Source of the DNA: Chara braunii
Taxonomy: Eukaryota > Streptophyta > Charophyceae > Charales > Characeae
DNA: 28,088 bases
Direction of reading: 5' to 3'
Assembly (NCBI GenBank): GCA_003427395.1
Contig: BFEA01000205.1
Coordinates: 605,221 to 633,308, forward strand
This document shows, one piece after another, positions 1 through 7,231 of the stretch. The position numbers and the translations under genes were made by a program. The stretch's first letter is position 1, and each line of letters begins with the position of its first letter. The notes under the pieces are model-generated. The model was not told the origin of the DNA and ran no database searches. It was given only the letters and a program-made list of their open reading frames with translations.

Positions 1-34
<34 letters not shown>
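1..34. repeat. Poly(T) tract at window edge
   Basis: Thirty-four consecutive T open the window. On the minus strand this is a poly(A) stretch that follows an AATAAA hexamer by eight bases, the layout of a polyadenylated RNA end. It may be the tail of a retroposed transcript or an assembly or cDNA chimera at a contig edge. Confidence 0.9.
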
Positions 35-35
<1 letters not shown>

Positions 36-1011
36 GAAAGCCTTTATTTTTTTATCCTAGCAGCCTCAGCCAGTTCCGCTTAAGAGCATCAGTCGAGATG
101 TGTAAAGACAGTTCATGTACTCTGGCCACCCAAGAGTGCTTTTGCTGGAACCCGGTTTCAGCATCCTCCTCTAACTAGCCTTGCTGGAAAAAAAAAAGAA
201 AACATCAGCGTGAAGCACAACAAAAGGCGCTCGCTTCGAGAGCTGTAGCAAAATGACCAGAGCTTCGTACTAGAAACAGAGGGAAACAAACTGAGGGCAC
301 ACAGTAGTCCGTATATAAAAGTCAGAACGCTTCACCAAACTGTAAATCTGCCTTCCACTATGACGGACCTAGTCATGATCCTATATTGTTTCCCAAAAAC
401 ATAAACGCATATCTTTGAGATTATAGTATTCCTATACCGCAACGAACAAAGGCAGATAACAGACTTCAAGCTAGAGATGAAACCGGAAAGTTATAGAAAA
501 GGAATCATCCAACAAGCAAATCAAACAATTTCCACCATGGAAAGACACCACCAATACTGGCACAATGGAGTAGCTACTAGCAGCCCTGGGGAGCCTAGGT
601 TGCTGCGGTGAGGTTTCCTACCTTGCACCCTTAGCCCTATGCTGGAACTGCCATCTTCCAGGCACCCCAGATCATAATGGGTACAACCCAAGTTTGCTCT
701 CTTGACAGCTAGATGCTATTCAGACGTGCCCTAGTATAAGCAACGCTTCCACAGCTACTAGTAGGTTCTCTACCACGGCCTATAGTTCCGTTGCCTTCAA
801 CAAACCAGCTCCCAACCTTCCACATTTTCCAACCAAAAACCAAAGCCGAGAACCTGCAGCAAAGGTTCCTTGAATGAAGCCTCCTTCCCATGAACATGAG
901 ACCTGTATGCAGGCATGAGACATGTATGCAGGGAATGCCAGAGTGAGCAAATTCAAAACTGGCTTAATAGAGTAGCTTCTAGAGGCTCGGTTTCCAGCCT
1001 TTGGGCTTTCT
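35..1011. other. Noncoding stretch, no gene recognised
   Basis: Nearly 1 kb between the poly(T) edge and the tail of the family-D coding unit. The only longer frame is a 62-codon minus-strand ORF at 709-897 with no recognisable motif. The stretch could be 3' untranslated sequence of a minus-strand transcript ending at the poly(A) tract, or the distal part of the Helitron. I looked for a Helitron CTRR end with a preceding hairpin and could not fix one. Confidence 0.5.
43..48 (-). promoter_or_regulatory. Canonical AATAAA poly(A) signal
   Basis: TTTATT on the plus strand reads AATAAA on the minus strand. Eight bases separate it from the genomic A tract. The spacing is a little short but typical of a mature mRNA 3' end. 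No gene directly upstream (35-1011) was identified as its source. Confidence 0.45.
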
Positions 1012-1218
1012 TTAGCATGTGTTTTGAAACTTCTCGTCCTCTTCTCTGACCAGCAGTCTTACAACATTTCCGTTGTCATCTTCTTCGCCCAACGATCGTT
1101 TCATTGTGTTTGTAGAATGCTTCGTCGTAAGTATCGTCATTGCAGATCTGTTTAGCTCGGGGCAGCACCGGAAACCAGGCCCACCGTTGAACGAATCGGA
1201 AAATATGTAAAAAAGGCC
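1012..1218 (-). CDS. C-terminal tail exon of the family-D unit
   Basis: The minus frame is open from just after a TGA at 1221-1219 to a TAA at 1014-1012. It contains the peptide STNTMKRSLGEEDDNGN. Gene B at 20 kb has STNVMKRSLGAEDDNGN in its own C-terminus. The DNA aligns without gaps over about 95 bases (about 1034-1130 against 20070-20165). The tail is in the same frame as the exon at 1288-1929, separated by in-frame stops that suggest a short intron; CTAAACAG near 1155 is a possible acceptor. Acidic and Lys/Arg-rich residues suggest a nuclear, disordered tail. The join to the upstream exon is inference. Confidence 0.5.
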   Translation of the reverse strand, partial: GLFYIFSDSFNGGPGFRCCPELNRSAMTILTTKHSTNTMKRSLGEEDDNGNVVRLLVREEDEKFQNTC

Positions 1219-1287
1219 TCATGTTGGGAGACCAGAAAACCGAAAACTACGACGTTTTTTTATCTAATTTCAATGCAAGTTTTTTTC

Positions 1288-1929
1288 CTATGTAAGCTCG
1301 TCTATGACACGTGGAATGTCAAGCTCATGAAGCGTTGTGATTGTATATGCGCCAATTCCAGCATTAGTGGAACGTATCGGGGTCGTGTAGTCTTTGTTCG
1401 CACCAAAAAGCGTCCCAAAGCGAAATGACGCGACACCGACAGCACAAGGCAACGGTTCACAGACAGCCCGAAGCGTCATGATCGCTACTCGCTTTCCGAG
1501 CATTTGTATGGCGGGCCAAAGAACGGCAGTAGGGCCATGATGGAAAACGGCATCGTCGCCTCGTATCCAGACAGTACAATCAACTCGATGTTTGTAAAGT
1601 CTAACAGCGACGACGTGTACTGAACCGATTGCCACTCCATCAAGGAGAATATGACACACCATGTTTGCGATGCTCCGTATTGTATATCGTAAAAAAAGCA
1701 CATCGTGAAAATCACTCCATTCCAATGTTATCGTAGGGTGTGCGATGCAGTTTTCGCCCGACCAATATGGTGTTGGTTGAAGCTTGATGATGTTGTTTCC
1801 TGGTATGACGAGCGGCTCAAACATCGAAGAGATTTGTTGTACGGGTTTGACAGGAATGCATTGCATTGGAATAGACCTGTATAGGAAAGCAAAAAAAAAA
1901 ACAACGATGCCGGCACCGACAAACGTCAT
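1288..1929 (-). CDS. Unknown protein exon, possible OB-fold (family D), downstream of Helitron
   Basis: A 213-codon minus-strand frame of unknown function. A pyrimidine-rich run ending CTATACAG near 1877 looks like a 3' splice site, so the real exon probably begins near 1876 and the first 17 or so residues (a hydrophobic FFFAFLY run) would be intron. Residues about 105-175 alternate hydrophobic strands (VHVVAVRLY, DCTVWIRGDD, GKRVAIMTLRAV), compatible with a small beta-barrel. The stretch LPCAVGVASFRFGTLF loosely matches the end of genes B and C (a P, then FR, then L). Plant Helitrons often carry RPA-like genes, so an ssDNA-binding role is possible but not shown. It is in the same frame as the upstream Ulp1 frame, with several clustered stops between. 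Confidence 0.45.
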   Translation of the reverse strand: MTFVGAGIVVFFFAFLYRSIPMQCIPVKPVQQISSMFEPLVIPGNNIIKLQPTPYWSGENCIAHPTITLEWSDFHDVLFLRYTIRSIANMVCHILLDGVAIGSVHVVAVRLYKHRVDCTVWIRGDDAVFHHGPTAVLWPAIQMLGKRVAIMTLRAVCEPLPCAVGVASFRFGTLFGANKDYTTPIRSTNAGIGAYTITTLHELDIPRVIDELT

Positions 1930-2427
1930 AAATTGGAATAGGTTTTCATTCAGTTATCAAATCACCAGTTATGTTGGTCACCTTTGAGGATATTGTAATG
2001 AAAATGATGGTTTGTGTGCGAGAAGACCTTTATTCATATAGATGTAAGAGTTGCCCATGTGACGAAAACAAGGATTCAGGGACCAGAACCAGGACATGAC
2101 GTGGAAAAAGGAAAGACGTCTTCGTTGGTAGTCTTGTCTTTCATCGTTGACATTATGCCGATTTGGCAGAGCCAGTGTTGGATCAATGAAGGTGTGAAGG
2201 TAGAGGCACAAAAGAGGATGCTTGTAGAAAATATTCATGAGTGTCACGCCAGGGTTTTTTGCAAAAGCGGCATGGGAAGGGGGAAAAACCACAATCGGGA
2301 GGTCAGGCAAGTTGATGTTACCTCATATGAAACCGTGTGGATGCGGATGTCGAGCTGAGCACATATTATATGTTTGTCGATCTGTGCATATCACAATTCT
2401 TGAAAAACAAATTGAAGAATGAAAAGA
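1930..2427 (-). other. Spacer between the Helitron Ulp1 frame and family-D unit
   Basis: After the Ulp1 stop (TGA, 2430-2428) the same frame meets another TGA near 2320. It is then open for 110 codons (2310-1978) and finally hits a cluster of four stops before 1929. The 110-codon frame has no recognisable motif and contains an AATAAA on the minus strand at 2034-2029, so it is more likely 3' untranslated sequence than protein. Confidence 0.4.
2029..2034 (-). promoter_or_regulatory. Candidate poly(A) signal for the Rep-helicase-Ulp1 transcript
   Basis: AATAAA on the minus strand, about 400 bases after the Ulp1 stop codon and before the family-D exon. Position and strand fit a polyadenylation signal. 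A hexamer alone is weak evidence. Confidence 0.25.
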
Positions 2428-3723
2428 TCAAAGATTTGGAGCTTCACAAAGAAGGTCGGGAAGATAGGGATGTAAGAGGTGAGGGTGTGGCATTATTGAT
2501 TGCAGATCTTGGGTTATGAGCTCGTTGTGGATAACTCTCCTATAATACGGTATGTCTGCTTGTGAGAAATCGGAGATATGCAGAAGCGGGTCGTTTAATA
2601 ATAAATGGCGAATCATGACAAGCATAAAAACACCGCAATCGGCAGTGTTGGATTGGGAAGGACCGTTTAAAATTCGGCAAGGACCGTTTTCCAGTCTTTT
2701 GAGATCATTGCGTTGTTGGGACAACCAATGTTTGATCGTATCGAAAAAATTATTGTCATTGAAATATAAACTATCGTAATAAATAATAAGAAAATTTTCA
2801 AAATCAAGGCATCCTAAAGTCCAATGATTATTGTTGCAATGAACGGGGATAAAAAAAAGTTTGATAGTTGAAAGTGCACGTTCTTGAAGACATCTACGGA
2901 GCTGATGGTGAACATATCTGTTGTCATTTTTTGCAATCCCATGATTGTATGTGAAGCAGTTGGCAATAATGGCAGAGTCATACTTAGACGTCAGCAGGTC
3001 AGCGTATTCATTAATAGGTATATCTGACAACCATGTTGTAGCATGAAGTGTTATATACAGGCATTCTTCGAAATCCATCAGATAAGGAAAAATCTCATCA
3101 GAGTCATCATTGTCGGAAGACAATTCAGTGAGAGCAGGCAAAAGAATAGAAGATGTGGAGGGAGGAGGGACTGCAATGTGGGTGGTGCAATCCAAGTTCA
3201 TTTTGTTATGTTGGATGCTGTGTGAAGAATTAAGAAGTTTTTCAGAAACTTCGACGATAATTATATTGGAAAAATTGTGGTTCGGATCGGTGTTGTTGGA
3301 AGACATTTTATTGGCGAAGGAAAGATGGGTGGATAACTTAGAAGGATGTGAGGGTGCATGATGATCAACGAATTGTGAAGATGTTTCAGCAGTATAAGCA
3401 GTGCACGAAGGATGAGAAAGTTGGATCGGTATCGATGGTAAGTCGGTTTTCGATGGTGTAGATGGATATTGAGAATCAGACGAAGAGGCAAGAAGTGAGG
3501 GTGAAAAAGATAATAATGGCAGAATCAGCGGGTCAAGCGATGAAGATGAAAGGAACATAGAGTTTACGAAGTCGGAGCAGAGAAGTGAATCAGAAAGAAA
3601 AAGCAGTTTTTTGTCTTCAAGAAGTATATCAGCAGGCGGTTTGAAGAAACCAGAAATTATAGAAGTAAGCGGTTTTGTAAAAAAAACGTGTCGATTTATA
3701 GCGCGCGAGACAACAATATATCC
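2428..3723 (-). CDS. Helicase motif VI fused to a Ulp1-type (C48) cysteine protease
   Basis: One uninterrupted frame of about 431 codons runs from just after a TAA (3726-3724) to TGA (2430-2428). It opens with GYIVVSRA, which matches helicase motif VI (YVALSR), so its start is the end of the PIF1 helicase. A Ser/Pro-rich linker of roughly 150-200 residues follows, then a Ulp1/SENP-like peptidase. Counting from the Met at 3558, the likely catalytic residues are His245 (in NNHW), Asp262 (YYDSL), Gln302 and Cys308 (QSNTADCG). This is the full His-Asp-Gln-Cys set with the family Q-x5-C spacing. Ulp1 enzymes cleave SUMO-like modifiers; here the domain may process the transposase polyprotein or remove host SUMO. 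No break lies inside the domain. Translation from the Met at 3558 as a separate protein is possible. Confidence 0.8.
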   Translation of the reverse strand, partial: GYIVVSRAINRHVFFTKPLTSIISGFFKPPADILLEDKKLLFLSDSLLCSDFVNSMFLSSSSLDPLILPLLSFSPSLLASSSDSQYPSTPSKTDLPSIPIQLSHPSCTAYTAETSSQFVDHHAPSHPSKLSTHLSFANKMSSNNTDPNHNFSNIIIVEVSEKLLNSSHSIQHNKMNLDCTTHIAVPPPSTSSILLPALTELSSDNDDSDEIFPYLMDFEECLYITLHATTWLSDIPINEYADLLTSKYDSAIIANCFTYNHGIAKNDNRYVHHQLRRCLQERALSTIKLFFIPVHCNNNHWTLGCLDFENFLIIYYDSLYFNDNNFFDTIKHWLSQQRNDLKRLENGPCRILNGPSQSNTADCGVFMLVMIRHLLLNDPLLHISDFSQADIPYYRRVIHNELITQDLQSIMPHPHLLHPYLPDLLCEAPNL

Positions 3724-4506
3724 TTATTGGGGGACGTCGATGCAGTTCATTTTCGAGCCAGGGTTGACCATCCCGTCGACGACAACTAAAGATGTCAAAG
3801 TTTCGCCTTGGATTTTGTAAAGTGTAGACGATATAGCAGAAACAAATGAAAATTGTTTAGGATAAAGAGCACAAAACTGGTTGGGATTGTCCGGCGTCGA
3901 CGGAAGTTGGACATTTACAGGTCGTCTTGCCCGCTGTCTAAGAACAGGATAAGTGTCAGCGACAGATGCATCAGTATGTGGGAATGTAAATCCGACTGCT
4001 TGAGAGCATTTGGTTTTGGTCAGGGTGACAAAGGCGATGTCGGGCGGATAGTTAGGGAAGAGCACATCGAAGTCACCAACATTATCACGGACGAGGTGAA
4101 ATTGTGTGGACGGCGAAAATTGCAGCGAATGCAGTATTGCGAATGTTCCATGAACAATACCACGATGTGGATCAACATTCTGGGTAAACATGATTGGCAT
4201 TGTTGGGAACAAGTCGAGAAATGGGGCATATCTACCGAGGAGATTATCAAGCAAGCCCATGATGCATTGAATATCTTGCTTGTTTTTGTTCTGCAAAGCT
4301 TTGCCGAAATCAGCAAGTATTCGTATAGGATAGTGTGATTGAGGAAGCGTTTTCGAGAAATGTTTTGTATATGTATGTATGAGATGTGTCCTTGTTTGAT
4401 TGTCGAGAGTTAAATAAATCGTTGTTTGAGGTGGAATGATGTTCATCAATGCTGGCGGATTAATTGAAAGAATTCTGCGATTTATTATATCGACGAATTG
4501 TTTAGT
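3724..4506 (-). CDS. PIF1-type helicase, C-terminal segment (Helitron)
   Basis: The minus frame is open from just after TAG (4509-4507) to TAA (3726-3724), in frame with both neighbours. Near its end, LYKIQGETLTSLVVVDGMV matches helicase motif V of the PIF1/RecD2 group (HKxQGxT followed by hydrophobics), expected in Helitron helicases just upstream of motif VI. The TAA falls directly before GYIVVSRA. In related helicases the residue two before the Tyr is usually Gln (QxYVALSR), so the stop occupies the expected Gln position. Such a helicase unwinds DNA 5' to 3' during rolling-circle transposition. The segment is useful only with the parts on either side. Confidence 0.75.
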   Translation of the reverse strand, partial: TKQFVDIINRRILSINPPALMNIIPPQTTIYLTLDNQTRTHLIHTYTKHFSKTLPQSHYPIRILADFGKALQNKNKQDIQCIMGLLDNLLGRYAPFLDLFPTMPIMFTQNVDPHRGIVHGTFAILHSLQFSPSTQFHLVRDNVGDFDVLFPNYPPDIAFVTLTKTKCSQAVGFTFPHTDASVADTYPVLRQRARRPVNVQLPSTPDNPNQFCALYPKQFSFVSAISSTLYKIQGETLTSLVVVDGMVNPGSKMNCIDVPQ

Positions 4507-5643
4507 CTAAACGCCCTTTCGTGCGTCGGAGCATCCCAGACCCCATTCAGGATCCGAAGCAAATCGAACGCAGTCATCTAAAACAACAACAGTAGAAAAT
4601 AGACGCCACAGCCGGAAGCCTTTATCGTCCCATGTGGTGTTGGCGAGTATAGAGACAGGGCGGAGATAAATTGGCACACCAGATACAAGAGGCATTTGGA
4701 AGTAATCTCCTATTAACATGACATGGATTCCACCAAACGTAAGATCTATTTTTCGTGCAGCACGGAGTGCAATGTCTAATCGCATAAGATGAAGTTTACT
4801 CATCATGCTAATTTCATCTATAACGAGAAGATCGAGTTCATTGTGAAAATCAGGAATGCCTTTTAAAGCAGCCGCACGTTCATCAAACGAGTGAGGCGTT
4901 TGGAGGTAATGCATCCCAATCCAGCTGTGAAATGTCATTCCTGCAATACCAACGNCTTTTAAAGCAGCCGCACGTTCATCAAACGAGTGAGGCGTTTGGA
5001 GGTAATGCATCCCAATCCAGCTGTGAAATGTCATTCCTGCAATACCAACGGCTGCTTTGCCTGTCATTGCAGTCTTNGNAAGTGCTTTTNGATGCCGCCA
5101 TGCAANAGNGAATGNGTGAATCGCATCAATAACATGTGATTTCCCTGTTCCTTCTTCGCCTGTTAGAAACATCAGTAATTGTCCAGTTGCGAGTTCATTT
5201 TCGATTGTTTCAAGTGAAGGCGGACGAAGAGAAGGAATGTCTTTTGCGCGTTTTTGCCAGGTTTGCAAAAGAGCGTTCGCAACGAGAGCGAAAGCGATAT
5301 GTTGTCGTCGTTTGAGATTAAACAGTTTTGACATTTCTGAAACAGTGGGGCATTCTTTGTTAGTCGGTGGGGATTGCATTGTGAGCGATGAAAATGTCAT
5401 GGTTTGAGGTTGCGATGCATTGGAGATCAAATCGACAGTTGTTGGGCGGATATCGGTATTGAGAATGTAATTATGTTCGTCTTTAGTACGATCAACATCT
5501 GTTATGGACCATGTTGTTTTTAGCCATATTTGCACACATAGAATATTAGGAATGATCTGTCGTTTCACAATATTTTGAATCGGTGTATCAATGTCGACCG
5601 TTTGATAATACGTTTTGATTGAAGGGCGTGTAAATGAAGCCAT
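4507..5643 (-). CDS. PIF1-type helicase, N-terminal segment with Walker A and B (Helitron)
   Basis: Residues 162-169 are GEEGTGKS, a Walker A (P-loop) motif. LLVIDEISMM is Walker B and LIGDYFQMPLV is the following GDxxQ motif (motif III region). These mark a PIF1/RecD-like ATPase. The displayed length is inflated: a 95-bp block plus one N is repeated at 4860-5050 and adds 32 spurious residues. Several Ns at 5077-5110 blur residues just after the Walker A. The frame differs by one base from the upstream Helitron frame, so a frameshift lies at about 5590-5680. It ends at TAG (4509-4507), with the next segment in the same frame. Confidence 0.8.
   Translation of the reverse strand: MASFTRPSIKTYYQTVDIDTPIQNIVKRQIIPNILCVQIWLKTTWSITDVDRTKDEHNYILNTDIRPTTVDLISNASQPQTMTFSSLTMQSPPTNKECPTVSEMSKLFNLKRRQHIAFALVANALLQTWQKRAKDIPSLRPPSLETIENELATGQLLMFLTGEEGTGKSHVIDAIHXFXXAWRHXKALXKTAMTGKAAVGIAGMTFHSWIGMHYLQTPHSFDERAAALKXVGIAGMTFHSWIGMHYLQTPHSFDERAAALKGIPDFHNELDLLVIDEISMMSKLHLMRLDIALRAARKIDLTFGGIHVMLIGDYFQMPLVSGVPIYLRPVSILANTTWDDKGFRLWRLFSTVVVLDDCVRFASDPEWGLGCSDARKGV
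4860..5050. other. Assembly artefact: perfect 95-bp direct duplication around one N
   Basis: Bases 4860-4954 and 4956-5050 are identical and separated by a single N at 4955. The same architecture, same length and single N recur at 18130-18320 in unrelated sequence. The likely cause is two contig ends overlapping by 95 bases and joined without merging. The duplication lies inside the helicase frame and repeats the VGIAGMTFHSW stretch. Confidence 0.85.
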
Positions 5644-6034
5644 GAAATTGTTTAAAAGCAGGGTTATATGCGATTTTTAGGGGTTGAGGCGGAACGAAAG
5701 GAAAAAGGTTCGGTTCATTCAGGGACATCGTGGATAACTTTGGTGAATGGAGGAATGAATCGTCATTATCAATGAAATACGGCAGAACAGAGTTCGACAG
5801 TAACATTTCATCATCGTCATCGTCATCTGATTCATTCTCATTTCTTACCGGAACAATAGCTTCAGGCATAGCATATGCAGGATGTTGGACTTGTGCCTCA
5901 TGCACGCGTTTACGAGCAACATAAAAATCTTGCATTTGTAAATATACAGTGCAAGTGAAAGGAGGCATTTCGTCATGGAACTGACAAAATGCAGAATGCC
6001 AATTTTTTGCACCTGAAAGCAAGTCTTCAAAAGT
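5588..6034 (-). CDS. Helitron linker between Rep and helicase domains
   Basis: The frame is open from after TGA (6037-6035) to a stop at 5588, in the same frame as all upstream Helitron segments. It begins TFEDLLSGAKNW, resembling the region between Rep and helicase in Helitron proteins. An Asp/Glu-rich run (DESDDDDDDE-like) sits mid-way. It overlaps the start of the next segment in another frame, so a one-base frameshift joins them somewhere at about 5590-5680. No catalytic motif is present. Confidence 0.6.
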   Translation of the reverse strand, partial: TFEDLLSGAKNWHSAFCQFHDEMPPFTCTVYLQMQDFYVARKRVHEAQVQHPAYAMPEAIVPVRNENESDDDDDDEMLLSNSVLPYFIDNDDSFLHSPKLSTMSLNEPNLFPFVPPQPLKIAYNPAFKQFHGFIYTPFNQNVLSNGRH

Positions 6035-6490
6035 TCAAAAATGCTTAAGTAATAGCAGTGTTAGTTGTGCATGATACTCTGTAGCTTCAAATGTGTGACA
6101 CTCAGTAGAATCAGGAATACGAGCCGACGGTGGAATGTTAGGAATGAATGCCACATAACGCCGGCGTAAACATTTCACTTTTGAGAGAGGATGTTTTCCG
6201 AGAAACACAAGGTCGTTGACGCCGATGTCATTTTTGTTTATTGTGGAGTACAACATAGTAAATTCGTAAATACATAAGGCTGACAATTTGGGCGGCCGAT
6301 ATATGTAGTCATCCAGGGGGTGCAGTATAGTGTAAGAATGTTGGACTTGTTCAACAGTGCATAAAGTAGTTGGGTCATTAAGGATTTGTTTAAGCATCTG
6401 TTTTAAGGAAATGAGTTTGTACATGTGGCTTGCATATGCACAAGATTGACGGAGGATGTATAAAGCACACAGTGGATCTGTAGTTTCTTG
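6035..6490 (-). CDS. Helitron Rep-helicase connecting segment
   Basis: The frame runs from after TAA (6493-6491) to TGA (6037-6035), continuing the Rep frame. It begins QETTDPLCALYILRQS and ends LLLLKHF. The latter aligns with a hydrophobic run followed by K-x-[WF] found before the helicase in many Helitron proteins. In those relatives the next residue is commonly Arg; here it is the TGA codon (CGA to TGA is one change, and TGA read as Trp is the alternative). There is no enzyme motif, and identity rests on frame continuity. Confidence 0.6.
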   Translation of the reverse strand, partial: QETTDPLCALYILRQSCAYASHMYKLISLKQMLKQILNDPTTLCTVEQVQHSYTILHPLDDYIYRPPKLSALCIYEFTMLYSTINKNDIGVNDLVFLGKHPLSKVKCLRRRYVAFIPNIPPSARIPDSTECHTFEATEYHAQLTLLLLKHF

Positions 6491-7231
6491 TTAATTGGTT
6501 AATGTAAACAATTGTGATGTCATTCGTCGACGTGCTTTTGCATCGATAGGGAGAGGGGCGGTGTCTTCTACAAGTTGTTCACAAGTTTGTCGCAAATAAA
6601 ATGCTGCAATCTGCAGTGCTATATCACAATCGACTTTGTGTTGATCCTTTGTCATATATCGACATGAGTAATATATACGGTCTGCAGCATTTGCGCCTCT
6701 AAAGAGTGGTTGGATGTCATGATTACATTTGAATGTTGAAAGAATGACGTCGTTGTAGTTATTAATATACTCATGGCCAAAACCTCGGCAGAGGCTAATG
6801 CCAGTTGGGTGAAGCTCGGTGACATCGTTACGAGGCCGTGAAAAAAAATATCGACAAACTTTGTCGGTATTTGTTGCGCGAGAATGTTTGAAACACGATC
6901 CTGTGTGTGGCGAGTGATGAGTTTGGACAAGGTAGAGAAGAAAACATATCACAAATTGGAAAAAATATGTTGTCATATTAGAAGCGCGTGGATCAAGAGG
7001 AATACTCAAAAGATATCGAGCTGAAGGATGAAGAAGAATAAGATCATCTTGAAGTCGTGAATGAAAATTTAGCATGAGATCATGTAATTGAAGATCGTGG
7101 TATGGAGTTGCAGTTGCTGAAGTCAATATAGCCCGACGCATAAGATGCTGAGAGCTGAAAAAAAATTTACAATGTCGACATTGTCCCGAAGGCGGTTTTT
7201 GCAACTTAGATGAATCATGATGTTTAAGAAA
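6491..7231 (-). CDS. Helitron Rep segment with catalytic YxxxYxxK motif
   Basis: The frame is open from after TAG (7234-7232) to TAA (6493-6491). A CRHC pair near the start and the stretch HTGSCFKHSRA...CRYFF fit the zinc-binding pattern that precedes the Rep tyrosines in Helitrons. YSCRYMTK (counting from the TTG at 7204, Tyr179 and Tyr183, with Lys186) matches the two-tyrosine YxxxYxxK catalytic motif of HUH Rep nucleases, which nick the element and form a 5' phosphotyrosine link. Both tyrosines are intact at about 6670-6656. The segment continues the frame of the HLH segment. Confidence 0.8.
   Translation of the reverse strand, partial: FLKHHDSSKLQKPPSGQCRHCKFFFSSQHLMRRAILTSATATPYHDLQLHDLMLNFHSRLQDDLILLHPSARYLLSIPLDPRASNMTTYFFQFVICFLLYLVQTHHSPHTGSCFKHSRATNTDKVCRYFFSRPRNDVTELHPTGISLCRGFGHEYINNYNDVILSTFKCNHDIQPLFRGANAADRIYYSCRYMTKDQHKVDCDIALQIAAFYLRQTCEQLVEDTAPLPIDAKARRRMTSQLFTLTN

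Noticed and set aside
1-1011. Helitron 3' terminus
   Set aside because: Candidate CTAG/CCTAG sites near 57 and 595 lack a convincing hairpin, so no end was assigned.
2014-2358. Plus-strand ORFs of 60-114 codons opposite the Helitron genes
   Set aside because: They lie antisense to the Helitron region, show no motif, and run through stretches explained by minus-strand frames or spacer.
2237-2519. Short plus-strand ORFs with charged ends
   Set aside because: They overlap the 3' end of the Ulp1 frame on the other strand and have no family signal.
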